Origin: Fredricksoniimonas sp964643325
Lineage (GTDB): Bacteria > Omnitrophota > Gorgyraeia > Zapsychrales > Fredricksoniimonadaceae
DNA: 64,000 nt
Reading direction: 5' to 3'
NCBI GenBank assembly: GCA_964643325.1
Contig: CAZXSE010000007.1
Location: 1-64,000 of the forward strand
Made by a program: the position numbers and the translations under genes. The notes below the pieces were generated by a model. That model searched no databases. It worked only from the letters and a program-made list of their open reading frames with translations, and was not told the DNA's origin. The stretch's first letter is position 1, and each line of letters begins with the position of its first letter. Of the stretch, positions 23,129 through 31,772 are shown piece after piece.

Positions 23129-24893
23129 GCGGTCCTTTAAGATTGAATTTATTCTTCAGATGTTCTTTGCCCAACAGGCGCAGGGCCTTTGCGATCCAGG
23201 GCCCGCTCGACGGGTTTTGCGACTGAACAAGCGCGCGCTGCATGGCCCGTTCATTGTCCTTCTTCGCTACATATACCGCGGCACCCGTAAAGGGATCGCG
23301 GCCCGTATGATACATGCACGCGGCAACGGTCATGGGCAGGGGCAGGAAATCCTGGACCTGCTCGGGGCGCATGCCGCGAGACAAGAGCGTCGTCGCGCAA
23401 TCCAGGGCATCATCCAACGTTGCCCCGGGATGCGCGCTGACAAAATAATTCACCAGATATTTGCGGCTGCGGGACCCTTTATTGATCTTCTCGAACTCAT
23501 CGACAAATTCTTCATATCGACGATAAGAGGGCTTGTTCATCAACTTAAGGACGCCGTCGGATGTATGTTCCGGCGCAACTTTCATCTGGCCGCTAATATG
23601 ATGCTCGACGAGTGTTTTGAAATACGCGCGCGCTTCAGGCACAAGCAAAAGATCATAACGGATACCGCTCTGAACGAACACATGCTTAACGCCCTTCACG
23701 CGACGCAGCGTATCATACAAGGAAACCATTTTTGCGCAACCTAATTCAAGCGACGGGCACTTCGACGGCACCAGACAATGCCTCTGCGGGCAAGGCCTGC
23801 CCTCATCCCACTTGTCGCAACGCGCGCCGTAAAGATTCGCGGTCGGGCCGCCCACATCATTGATGGTCCCGTGAAAATTGATATCCTGCGTGAACCCCTG
23901 CGCTTCCCGACGCACGGAATCCTCGGTGCGGCTCTGGACAATGCGCCCCTGATGCATGGCAATACCGCAAAAACTGCATTCTCCCGGGCATCCGCGCACC
24001 GCCGTGATCGACCAGCGCACGGTCTCCAGGCCCTTGACCCCCGTCTTATAAGAAGGGTGGGCCTTGCGCGTATAAGGCAATTCATAACTGCGATCCAACT
24101 CCTGGGATGTCAGCGGCAAAGGCGGCGGCAATTGCAGCACGGCCTGGTCCGCGTGGCGCTGCCACAGCATCTTCCCGTCAGCGGGTGCCATTTGCGCATA
24201 GGCCATAACAAATGCTTTATTAAAAGCCGCGAGGTCCTTGCTCACGGTCTCGAACGACGGCAGTTCCAACGCCTCGGCCGGAGCCTCTGTGGGCTTGATG
24301 CGCACGAGCGTACCGCGCACATCCCTGATCGCCGTGATCCGCTCACCCTTAGCCAAACGAGCCATCACTTCAACAATAGGCTTCTCGCCCATGCCGTAAA
24401 CGACCATATCCGCCTTGGCATCCATCAGGATGGACCGGCGCACGGCATCATCCCAGTAATCATAATGCGCTAAACGGCGCATGCTGGCCTCGACACCACC
24501 GAGAATGACCGGGATGTCCTTGAACGCCTGCCGCACGCGATTGGCATAAACAATGGACGCCCGGTCAGGCCTAGGATGCGGCGCGCTGTCGTCCTGGCGC
24601 GTGCGCTTGTTGGCCGTATAATTCACGACCATGGAGTCCACACTGCCCGCGCTGATGCAAACGGCCAGGCGCGGTCGCCCCAGGCGCGTAAAATCATCCA
24701 CCGTATGCCAGTCAGGCTGGGCAATGATGCCCACACGATAGCCCTGTTTCTCCAGCAAGCGGCCGATCAGGGCCGTACCATAAGAAGGATGGTCCACATA
24801 CGCGTCCCCGCTGATCAACAGGATATCCAGCTGATCCCAGCCGCGGGAGCGCATTTCATCCATGAACATGGGCAAAAAGTTTGTTGTTTTCAT
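23112..24893 (-). CDS. ygiQ: YgiQ-family radical SAM protein
   Basis: From the ATG at 24893 the protein is about 593 residues. The N-terminal part (DQLDILLISGDAYVDHPSYG, LVGRLGRPRLAV-like region) is a cobalamin-binding-like Rossmann fold; the radical SAM motif is GCPGECSFCGIAMHQGR (CxxxCxxC); later RRVKGVKHVFVQSGIRYDLL and VAPEHTSDGVLKLMNKPS are conserved in YgiQ. The reaction of this family is unknown. The upstream codons of the longer frame are hydrophobic and unlike the family, so the later ATG is chosen. It is translationally linked to the ABC-F gene. Confidence 0.9.
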   Translation of the reverse strand: MKTTNFLPMFMDEMRSRGWDQLDILLISGDAYVDHPSYGTALIGRLLEKQGYRVGIIAQPDWHTVDDFTRLGRPRLAVCISAGSVDSMVVNYTANKRTRQDDSAPHPRPDRASIVYANRVRQAFKDIPVILGGVEASMRRLAHYDYWDDAVRRSILMDAKADMVVYGMGEKPIVEVMARLAKGERITAIRDVRGTLVRIKPTEAPAEALELPSFETVSKDLAAFNKAFVMAYAQMAPADGKMLWQRHADQAVLQLPPPLPLTSQELDRSYELPYTRKAHPSYKTGVKGLETVRWSITAVRGCPGECSFCGIAMHQGRIVQSRTEDSVRREAQGFTQDINFHGTINDVGGPTANLYGARCDKWDEGRPCPQRHCLVPSKCPSLELGCAKMVSLYDTLRRVKGVKHVFVQSGIRYDLLLVPEARAYFKTLVEHHISGQMKVAPEHTSDGVLKLMNKPSYRRYEEFVDEFEKINKGSRSRKYLVNYFVSAHPGATLDDALDCATTLLSRGMRPEQVQDFLPLPMTVAACMYHTGRDPFTGAAVYVAKKDNERAMQRALVQSQNPSSGPWIAKALRLLGKEHLKNKFNLKGPHDHRQ

Positions 24894-25095
24894 AACCGCC
24901 AATATAAAGATATCCAGACTTCTTTTATATATAAGATCGCATCCCGGCTTAATGAACCAGCATAGAGTATCAAACATCCGGCTTTAAATCAATCTATCCT
25001 GCGGCTTGCTATTGCCCCAAATAAGCCATAAAAGAGAAATAATTTAGATATAACTACAAGTCTATATATATCAGTGACTTACATCCCAACATTTT

Positions 25096-25125
25096 TTGGC
25101 AAAGTGGTGGTGGGCGTGTTATACT
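25096..25125 (+). promoter_or_regulatory. Promoter for the riboswitch-controlled gene
   Basis: TTGGCA (25096-25101) and TATACT (25120-25125) are 18 bases apart, about 35 bases before the riboswitch. The rest of the 24894-25095 interval shows no gene. Confidence 0.6.
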
Positions 25126-25159
25126 TTCTTTGGGTTTGGTGCTCTTTAAGAAATGATCG

Positions 25160-25250
25160 AATGAAGTTGGCAAACTACTTGAAAGAGTAGGACGCAAAGC
25201 CACGAGCCTAACCTCACCTTCCGGTGAGCACGGTCGTCGGGTTGCCGTAA
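25160..25250 (+). promoter_or_regulatory. Cyclic di-GMP-I (GEMM-I) riboswitch
   Basis: The segment contains the GEMM-I landmarks in order: GGCAAAC (25169-25175), stem CTACTT/GAGTAG closed by a GAAA tetraloop (25175-25190), the linker GGACGCAAAGCC (25190-25201), GAGCCTAA (25204-25211), a second hairpin (CTCACC-TTCC-GGTGAG) and GGGTTGCC closing P1. The GNRA tetraloop and its likely receptor in P2 are both present. GEMM-I aptamers bind c-di-GMP with nanomolar affinity and control surface-structure genes. The downstream gene begins 80 bases later. Confidence 0.93.
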
Positions 25251-25283
25251 CCAGGGGTTCTCCCTCTGGCTTCGTCAATACTG

Positions 25284-25326
25284 CGCCCTCTCTTTAGAGA
25301 TAATGAAGCTCTAACAAGGGAGGGCG
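25284..25326 (+). promoter_or_regulatory. Possible SD-masking helix (expression platform)
   Basis: CGCCCTC (25284-25290) is the exact complement of GAGGGCG (25320-25326), which contains the ribosome-binding AGGG four bases before the ATG at 25330. Formation of this helix would hide the ribosome site, so the riboswitch may act on translation. A CCAGGGG/CCCTCTGG hairpin (25251-25269) lies between aptamer and helix. Confidence 0.6.
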
Positions 25327-25329
25327 AAA

Positions 25330-25578
25330 ATGTTTAAGACAATCACAGCGGTTACAGCGGCGGTCATGATCATCTCAGGAGCAGGTGCTGCCTGGGCAGA
25401 GGCAACGAGCTTCTCCATTTCGGTGACCATCCCCCCCATGATCTTCTTTGACCAGAAGGCGCTCGCGCCGGGCCAGGCGGTCCTTGATCAGCAGGGAGAT
25501 TCCCAGAAGAATATCCAACAGCAGGCTTTGGTCAGGGACAATAAGAAAGTCCTGATGACCTCTGCAGTCGTTCTGTAA
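25330..25578 (+). CDS. Riboswitch-controlled secreted pilin-like small protein
   Basis: The 82-residue product has a signal peptide (MFKTITAVTAAVMIISGAGA, cleavage near AWAEA) and a mature part starting ATSFSISVTIPPMI, which resembles the mature start of the fibre subunits encoded at 31149-32968 (SKAFVVSTTLPSA; DAKTFIVTADVP). After about 25 Gln/Asp-rich residues it ends MTSAVVL. It is far shorter than those subunits (about 200), so it may be a minor subunit, a donor-strand-like peptide, or a remnant. It is the only plus-strand gene between 8000 and 47000 apart from a tRNA and has its own promoter, riboswitch and terminator. Confidence 0.8.
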   Translation: MFKTITAVTAAVMIISGAGAAWAEATSFSISVTIPPMIFFDQKALAPGQAVLDQQGDSQKNIQQQALVRDNKKVLMTSAVVL

Positions 25579-25619
25579 GCCGGCATCTTCCACCCTTGGG
25601 AAGGCGTCAGGCGTCATAG

Positions 25620-25659
25620 GCCCGGATCATCGCTAATAGAGATCCGGGCTTTCTTTTTT
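25620..25659 (+). terminator. Strong Rho-independent terminator after the riboswitch gene
   Basis: GCCCGGATC (25620-25628) pairs with GATCCGGGC (25641-25649), followed by TTTCTTTTTT. It separates the gene from the opposing usher-like gene that stops at 25672. Confidence 0.93.
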
Positions 25660-25671
25660 CAACGGGAACTA

Positions 25672-28600
25672 TTATTCGGTGGGAGTTTTCTGCTGCATCG
25701 GGATATGAAAGACATACGTGACGCCTTCCGCCAGATCGATCTCAGTCTTGAGCTTGATCATGGGAATGAGCGCCAGCGGAACTGTTGCCATATCAATGGA
25801 AATAGTATGCTTGCCCGCATCGACCTTCTTGAAGAAATACGCGCCGCGCGCGTCCGTGAACTGGCTGGTCTTGCCATCAAGGATCAGTTTCACACGGGTG
25901 ATAAAAGTATCCCCCGGATCGGGGCGCCCGGTATCATTCCTGTCCACATAAACAACGCCAAAGATGCCCGACTGCGTGGTCAACCCGAAATCAACGCGGT
26001 CCCGCAGGCCCTGACGCACCTCCACCCGCTTGGATGACGGCGTCGAGAATGTATATCCGACGGGAAGGCCGTTCACATCAGGCGCAACGACCGCGCGTTT
26101 GGCGCGCACCTTTGCATTGTACCAGCCATTGGCATCCGTAACAGCCTGCCTGTCCCCCACCTTGACCTTAATGTCCGGCATGCCTTGATCGTCGCTATCC
26201 TGCTTGCCGTTGCCGTTCTTGTCCTTGAACACAACACCTTCGATCGTACCTTGCGGGTCCCAGGACCAGGGCGAACCCCATGCGGCGCGCATGCCCATGC
26301 GCAGATCAAGCGAGTGGTACGAAGCGTCCTCGGTCCTCTGACCCCACACATCGCGCAAGCGGCTGTCAAGAAAAAGGTCGACATCCTCGACGGGGCTGTA
26401 CACGAAAGAGGCTGAGCCTTCGACGCTGTCTTCGCCGGAAAGATAGCTGTTATTGCCCCCGTACCCGGCTTCATTCTGATAGGTCAAGCCGAAGTTCCCG
26501 TGCAGCCGTTTTGTCAACTGATGGCTATAGGAAAGGCCTGTGTTAAAGACATTGGGGTTATAATCCTCGTCCGTCTCAATATCTTCAAGCCATGAATATT
26601 CATAACTTGCCGAATAATAAAGATTCCCGACGAGAGGGATGTTGAACCCGGTCAAAAGCCCGTAACGGTCATACTCGGACTGCGGCGAGAACGCGTAGCG
26701 GCTGCTCTGATAGACGTGGCCGATATAGCCCGATCCGCTGCGGCCATTCCAGACAGGCAAGGTGCGGTGAAGCCGCATATCCGCCGAGAAATAGCGGCGG
26801 GGGGAAATATCCGCCGGCGTGTGCGTATAATATGTTCCCGTGCTCAGCGAATGCTTCTCGTCGAGCTCAATATCGACCCTGGCATTCGCATCATAATTGA
26901 ACGCGTTCGGGTCATCGGGGTTCAGGCTCAACCGGTCGCGATAAACATCAAGCGAGGCGTCTGTCTGCGCCTTGCCAACAGGCACCTGCATGGCCCACAA
27001 AGCCCCGACCTCTCCCTGATTCGACGGATATCCCGTGACCGTCGTGAACTCCTTGTTGATATCCCTCAGGTTCAGGCTCATGGTGCCCCGGCCAAAACCC
27101 CACTTCGACCCGGCCAAAGCCGCCGTGGTCTTCTCATCCTTGGCGATCTCGGCGTTGAGCCTCATCTGGTCAATGACCTGCCACCCCTCGACGGAATAAA
27201 CGCGCTTGGTCAAGGCATCATCCCGATCGGGGCCGGAACCCTGGGCATAATTGAACGCATACTGCCTGTTCTTGTCCTTGGGGAACAGGGTGATCTTCGC
27301 CGCATCAATATAGAAATCCTCTTTCCCGGAGCCGCTGCCCAGGATATAACCGAACGTGCTCCGTTTCTGCCCGCGCGTCAAGGCAAGCCCGAGATTCTCG
27401 TCAAGAAGGTTCACATCCACATACCCGCCGAACAGGGCCGTTCCCGGCAAGGTCAACGGGCTCAAGCGGCGGTTAATATCAAAAAGCCTTATATTCAGGT
27501 CTTTGGTCCCCTCGACCGGAATGCCGGTAAGCCCGACGGTATAGGACGTTACCTCGGTGATCGGATGATAACCGGTCATCGTGGCAGACCCGTCCAGAAG
27601 GCCGTAAGGGGTCTCGCCCACGGTCCCGACGCTTTGCTGATAACTGGGATGATCCCTGCGCTCCAGCCCGTCGATGCTCGGGCCATAATGATAAGAGCTC
27701 CAATCATTGGAGTAGCGGAACCTGAACGGGACCGAATGGTCCACGCCGGTATCGATCCGCGGGACGCCCACATCAGCCCGCGGAACGATCACATCAATAT
27801 AAACAGTGCTGCGCGCCGGGGCGCCTGTTGACTCGTCCCAAATATGAACAAAGGTCGATCCCCAGCGCAGGGTATCCACCTGGATCTGATCGCGCGTGAT
27901 CTTCTTGATGTTCACAACCCCTTCATCAACGATCAGGAACTTGTCGATGCTCTTGCCTTCAATAATAACAGAAGACCCCATCTCGATCTTGACCACAGCC
28001 CTGCTGCCCTGGGCCGCGTTCATGATATCATTCAGCGTGATCACATCAGGCACGGCTTTCTTGGCAAATGCCACCGAAGTCTTGGGCTTTTCAGATACGG
28101 GAACCGGTGTCTGGGCAACAACTTTGGCCGGTGCAGCCTTTGCAGGCGCTATTTTTACGGCCGTCGCTTTTGCAGGTGTCGTCTTAACGTTCACAGGCTC
28201 AGGGCTCTTGGGAAGAACGGGCTCTTTGCGAACAGCGGTCTTTTCCGGAACGACCGCCGTATCCTGCCTGATCTGCACAGTCGCCACCGGAGCCCCCTGC
28301 AAGCGCTCAAGCTGCGCCCAGGATTCAAGCAATCGAGGATCCTCAGGATCGATCAGGCGGGCTGTATTCAGGCTCTGACGCGCCGTCTCAAGGTCCTTGC
28401 GGGCCAGTGCTTCTTTGCCTTTACGCAACATCTCTTCAAAATAAGGCAATGTCACCCGCTCCATGGATACTTGCGCGGGAAGAGACTTCTTTCTGTTCGC
28501 AATAAGTTCAATATACCGGGCAGGTTCTTTCGAGGAGGGGTCTATCTGCTGGGCCCATTTAAAATAACGGGCAGCATCGTCATCCTGTTGCTTTTCAAAG

Positions 28601-28722
28601 GCTTTAGTACCTTCTTTAATACAGTATTGATAGACATTCGACGCGTCCGCGCCGGCCGAAGGGCAAGCCAACGCCGCGAATACGAGAAAAAGAAAAACTC
28701 CTGTTAAGTGCTTCATGGTCAT
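25672..28722 (-). CDS. Usher-like outer-membrane protein with TPR, pilus-secretin N-terminal and Ig-like domains
   Basis: This 1016-residue secreted protein has a signal peptide (residues 1-25), a TPR-like helical part (about 26-160: YCIKEGTKAFEKQQDDDAAR, LDPEDPRLLESWAQL), an Ala/Lys/Pro linker (170-225), a domain like the N-terminal domain of pilus secretin CpaC (about 230-305: VVKIEMGSSVIIEGKSID ... GSTFVHIWDES), a long barrel-like region of amphipathic strands (about 320-830) and two C-terminal Ig/SdrD-like modules (GVVFKDKNGNGKQDSDDQGM; GVVYVDRNDTGRPDPGDTF). This is not a classic FimD but could fulfil the same role, passing fibre subunits through the outer membrane. It is the last gene of the fibre cluster, after the chaperone-like gene. 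Confidence 0.72.
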   Translation of the reverse strand: MTMKHLTGVFLFLVFAALACPSAGADASNVYQYCIKEGTKAFEKQQDDDAARYFKWAQQIDPSSKEPARYIELIANRKKSLPAQVSMERVTLPYFEEMLRKGKEALARKDLETARQSLNTARLIDPEDPRLLESWAQLERLQGAPVATVQIRQDTAVVPEKTAVRKEPVLPKSPEPVNVKTTPAKATAVKIAPAKAAPAKVVAQTPVPVSEKPKTSVAFAKKAVPDVITLNDIMNAAQGSRAVVKIEMGSSVIIEGKSIDKFLIVDEGVVNIKKITRDQIQVDTLRWGSTFVHIWDESTGAPARSTVYIDVIVPRADVGVPRIDTGVDHSVPFRFRYSNDWSSYHYGPSIDGLERRDHPSYQQSVGTVGETPYGLLDGSATMTGYHPITEVTSYTVGLTGIPVEGTKDLNIRLFDINRRLSPLTLPGTALFGGYVDVNLLDENLGLALTRGQKRSTFGYILGSGSGKEDFYIDAAKITLFPKDKNRQYAFNYAQGSGPDRDDALTKRVYSVEGWQVIDQMRLNAEIAKDEKTTAALAGSKWGFGRGTMSLNLRDINKEFTTVTGYPSNQGEVGALWAMQVPVGKAQTDASLDVYRDRLSLNPDDPNAFNYDANARVDIELDEKHSLSTGTYYTHTPADISPRRYFSADMRLHRTLPVWNGRSGSGYIGHVYQSSRYAFSPQSEYDRYGLLTGFNIPLVGNLYYSASYEYSWLEDIETDEDYNPNVFNTGLSYSHQLTKRLHGNFGLTYQNEAGYGGNNSYLSGEDSVEGSASFVYSPVEDVDLFLDSRLRDVWGQRTEDASYHSLDLRMGMRAAWGSPWSWDPQGTIEGVVFKDKNGNGKQDSDDQGMPDIKVKVGDRQAVTDANGWYNAKVRAKRAVVAPDVNGLPVGYTFSTPSSKRVEVRQGLRDRVDFGLTTQSGIFGVVYVDRNDTGRPDPGDTFITRVKLILDGKTSQFTDARGAYFFKKVDAGKHTISIDMATVPLALIPMIKLKTEIDLAEGVTYVFHIPMQQKTPTE

Positions 28723-28767
28723 ATTGTCTGACCGGCCAGGAAAAAGACCCGCGCCGTGCCCCTGTTC

Positions 28768-29574
28768 CTAGTCCCGAACGCCTGTTATGTCGGCACTTCC
28801 GGAGGCATTCTTCGTGATCTCTATTTCCTTAACAAGAACATCCCCTCCTTCAAGGTCCGCGTTAAGAACAAATGTGTATTTGCCCGCCCCCAGATCAGCG
28901 GGAAGAGCAAGCTCAAAAGGCGCCGCCTCCCCGGGCGGAACATATACTTTCTTGACCGATCCCCGGTCCTTGACGCTGCCACCATCATCCATGGCGTAAT
29001 AAGTAATATCTGCGATAAGAACAGCGTCCCCCTGGTTGACAAAGCTCCCGTTAACAACCGCGCCGTTCATTTTGAAATCCTGCATTGCGCACGACTTGTC
29101 CTTATTCTGCGACTCAATGAAGAACAGGACCCCGGTGCGCATGACGATATTGACGCCCGTCTGGTCCTGCAGAAGATCCCCTGTCTTCTCAAAGAAAAGG
29201 ACCCCGTAATGCCCGCCCTTGATATCCTGCGGCACATTGATCAGGTACTGGATCTTCTCCTTGGCAAAGCCGGCCAAGGTGACCTCTTGCGGCGTGATCC
29301 TGACCCATTCGGCCGCCGAACCCGGCATGATCCCCGCCGGAGAGAAATCCTTGGCCCCGTCGTAAGGAGCTGTGTACTTGAAATCCTCCCAATACAGACG
29401 GTATGTCTCCGTGTTCTTGGAGAGATTGTGCACCATGATCTCGCCGCTCACGCGCTCGCCGGGAGCGACCGAAATAACAAGCTTGCCGTGCTCGATCATG
29501 AGCTCCGCCGATGCCGGCGGCAGCGCGCAAAAGAATAAAGCGATCAGGGCAACAACGATCTTTTTGATCATCAT
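28768..29574 (-). CDS. Periplasmic Ig-like chaperone-type protein of the fibre cluster
   Basis: The 268-residue protein has a signal peptide (MMIKKIVVALIALFFCALPP, cleavage near ASAE) and an N-terminal Ig-like domain with LVISVAPGERVSGEIMVHNL, TETYRLYWEDF, WVRITPQEVTLAGFAKEKIQ and GGHYGVLFF. A second beta domain follows (about 140-245). The pattern is that of PapD-like/COG chaperones in which a first Ig domain binds subunits, but the classical PapD signature is absent. Position between the Ig-like protein and the usher-like gene suggests that it escorts subunits through the periplasm. The spacing to its neighbours is 45 and 24 bases. Confidence 0.65.
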   Translation of the reverse strand: MMIKKIVVALIALFFCALPPASAELMIEHGKLVISVAPGERVSGEIMVHNLSKNTETYRLYWEDFKYTAPYDGAKDFSPAGIMPGSAAEWVRITPQEVTLAGFAKEKIQYLINVPQDIKGGHYGVLFFEKTGDLLQDQTGVNIVMRTGVLFFIESQNKDKSCAMQDFKMNGAVVNGSFVNQGDAVLIADITYYAMDDGGSVKDRGSVKKVYVPPGEAAPFELALPADLGAGKYTFVLNADLEGGDVLVKEIEITKNASGSADITGVRD

Positions 29575-29598
29575 ATGTCTTCTCTTTTCCTGCTTCTG

Positions 29599-30963
29599 TT
29601 AATTCTGGTTCAGCGAGAACCTTATCGGCGCTTTATAGCTTCCGCTGGGAAGCCCTTTATAACCCTGGACCCTGTACACCACATTGAATTTCACCGGTGC
29701 GCCCTTTTTATTGGAAACGAACACCGGATACTCGCCGGTCTTGACCGAGACAAAGTCCGTGAACTGCGATGCGGCCTTCTCGCCTTCGACAACGCCGACC
29801 TTCATCGTGAAATACTCCGGAGACATTTCGTCGCCTTTGGCATTGCGCATCAGGGTGCTTACCTGTTGCGTGACCTGATAGGGCTTGTGCATGTTCGACC
29901 GGACCACGACCTGCACCTCTTTCTCCATCGGAGGCTGGTCAGGAAGCACCTGCGTGAAACTGATGCCTTCCGGCGGGAACACCAGGTCCATGCTGAACAC
30001 CGGCTGGATATGGACCTGCAGATCGACCTGGAATACGCTTTCTTTATCATTCGCCACGACGATATACTTCACCCGGCCCATGTAAACACCGGCCTCTTCA
30101 AGCTCAGCCAATTCCTTGGCCATGGAGAAATATACCGCGAAATCATCCTGCTGTTCCTGGCTGGAATAAACAAGAACGCGGTCTTTCTTCAGCGGCTGCG
30201 GATCACGCACGCGCAGCGCTTCAAGGACCTTGCCATCGGCAACAAACCGTACAACATCAGCGCCGATCTCCCTGCCGTCCTCACCCTGGGGCAGGAACTC
30301 GACCTCCTGATACACCTGGACCTGCTGGCCCATGTTCCCCGAGAATGTCACCTTGACCGCATCCTCAAGGCTCGCCGTGGCCCCGGAATCACGAACGATC
30401 ACACGCTCCGGCATATGCCCGCCGGAAACCATGACCTTCCAGTCTGCCGTGCTTTCCAGGGACACATTCACAAAGACCTGGGTCGGCGCGCCGCCGGCAA
30501 TAGGACGCAAGGTGAAAACGATCTTTCCCGAAAAGATCCCGCTCGTATTCAACAGGTCCGGCCTCACCGCATACGCGATCCGGAAAGAATCGCTCTCTCC
30601 GTTCTGGCCTGATGTATAAACAAGCTGTTCGCTGAAACTCAAGTTATCCGCATTCTGAAGATATAATGTGCCTGCCGCGTTGGAAGAGCTCAGCGACGCA
30701 CATTCAATGACCTGAAGATCAAGGCGCTCGCCTCTTTCATTCACGATCGGCTCAATGACCTGCTGAAAGACCTGATAACGATTGCCGTCATCATTGGAAA
30801 CGCGCAGGCGCAGCTCCTGATTGTTCGCAAGACCCGAGATCACGCGGCCAAGACGCAAGGAACCGCTGCCGTCCGTCGCGGTAACGGCCAGGGATGCAGC
30901 CTGAGCCGCTCCTGCACAAAGAACAAAAACTGCAACGGTCAATATCCTGAACATTTCTTTCAT
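29599..30963 (-). CDS. Secreted two-module Ig-like protein, candidate tip or adhesin subunit
   Basis: The 454-residue protein has a signal peptide (residues 1-22, cleavage near AQAAS) and two tandem halves. Each half begins with a strand pattern like LRVSNDDGNRYQVFQQVIEP or VVVRSNMHKPYQVTQQVST and ends with a subunit-like last strand (GIFSGKIVFTLRPI near 150; GSYKAPIRFSL at the C-terminus). The halves resemble each other, so the protein arose by duplication. Location after the subunits and before the chaperone suits an adhesin or tip protein. No named family is recognised. Confidence 0.6.
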   Translation of the reverse strand: MKEMFRILTVAVFVLCAGAAQAASLAVTATDGSGSLRLGRVISGLANNQELRLRVSNDDGNRYQVFQQVIEPIVNERGERLDLQVIECASLSSSNAAGTLYLQNADNLSFSEQLVYTSGQNGESDSFRIAYAVRPDLLNTSGIFSGKIVFTLRPIAGGAPTQVFVNVSLESTADWKVMVSGGHMPERVIVRDSGATASLEDAVKVTFSGNMGQQVQVYQEVEFLPQGEDGREIGADVVRFVADGKVLEALRVRDPQPLKKDRVLVYSSQEQQDDFAVYFSMAKELAELEEAGVYMGRVKYIVVANDKESVFQVDLQVHIQPVFSMDLVFPPEGISFTQVLPDQPPMEKEVQVVVRSNMHKPYQVTQQVSTLMRNAKGDEMSPEYFTMKVGVVEGEKAASQFTDFVSVKTGEYPVFVSNKKGAPVKFNVVYRVQGYKGLPSGSYKAPIRFSLNQN

Positions 30964-31005
30964 AGGAAAGCACGCTTTCTATACAATCAATGCCGTTAGA
31001 TATAT

Positions 31006-31030
31006 AAAAAAATAGAACCGCTAAGTTCTA
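31006..31030 (-). terminator. Weak terminator after the fibre subunit genes
   Basis: TAGAAC (31013-31018) pairs with GTTCTA (31025-31030); seven T follow on the minus strand. A TATAAT (31035-31030) overlaps the hairpin and may start transcription of the downstream 29599-30963 gene. Read-through of the weak hairpin would set the ratio of subunits to assembly proteins. Confidence 0.6.
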
Positions 31031-31148
31031 TTATATCGTCCGTTTTGTCTTTGCAACAAAAGAAAGTTGTTTTTTATACTTTTAACAATACTGCCACGGT
31101 GATCCTAAATGTAGTGCCGCGCGGCGATATCAAGCCTCGCAAGAAGCC

Positions 31149-31772
31149 TTATGATACGGTCGCCGTAACGGTCAAGGTCCCGGTATACGTTCCCGCTTTA
31201 TCGGAAGATGTGAATACCTCTGTATTATCAATGCCGTCGTCCGTTTTGGTAACGATCCCCAACTGAACGCGGAACCAGACACCCGGAATGGTCGTTGATC
31301 CAACGGTAATGCCGTTCGTATCACGCAATGCCCTGGTGCCCAGGTCGGTAATCGTGGTCGTGGTCGCGTCCACATACACAAGTTTCTGCAAAGTGGCGGC
31401 CACCTTATAACCAAGGCCGTGGCCCGCTCCGTTAGGATTCGCGCCTTCCGCGTAATTGAGCTTAACGACCAGGCCTGGCAATGTCCCGCTATTCGTGACA
31501 TCAATGGCAAAGCCCTGCGACGTCTTCCAGATGCCCAAACCGAGATCATATGTCAAATTGCCAAAACCAAGCGTCGTGTCCTCCGGGGTCCACACAGTGC
31601 CCGGGTGACCGGCCGCGTCATACTGGAACGCATTCGCGTTGATCGCAATGATGGCCGTACTGGGAAGAATGGTCTTTAAGTGCCGTATGTGTTTATACGT
31701 TCCCGCCAGCGCCGGGCCGCCCGTCGCCAACAAAAAAGCCATCATCATGAATGCCGCTATGGTTCTTTTCAT
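31149..31772 (-). CDS. Fibre subunit 3 (secreted pilin-like)
   Basis: The 207-residue protein has a signal peptide (MKRTIAAFMMMAFLLATGGP, cleavage near ALAG) and is very similar to subunit 1 through FQYDAAGHPGTVWTPEDTTL, GLGIWKTSQGFAID, VVKLNYAEGANPNGAGHGLG and the end GTYTGTLTVTATVS. That last strand, with alternating residues, is what donor-strand-exchange fibres carry at their C-terminus. It starts inside the stop of subunit 2 (ATGA overlap). It differs from subunit 1 mainly in the region after the signal peptide and the central loop, as recent paralogues do. Confidence 0.7.
   Translation of the reverse strand: MKRTIAAFMMMAFLLATGGPALAGTYKHIRHLKTILPSTAIIAINANAFQYDAAGHPGTVWTPEDTTLGFGNLTYDLGLGIWKTSQGFAIDVTNSGTLPGLVVKLNYAEGANPNGAGHGLGYKVAATLQKLVYVDATTTTITDLGTRALRDTNGITVGSTTIPGVWFRVQLGIVTKTDDGIDNTEVFTSSDKAGTYTGTLTVTATVS

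Noticed and set aside
25054..25278. 74-codon minus-strand open frame
   Set aside because: It lies across the riboswitch aptamer, whose RNA landmarks explain the sequence; no ribosome site and no protein similarity.
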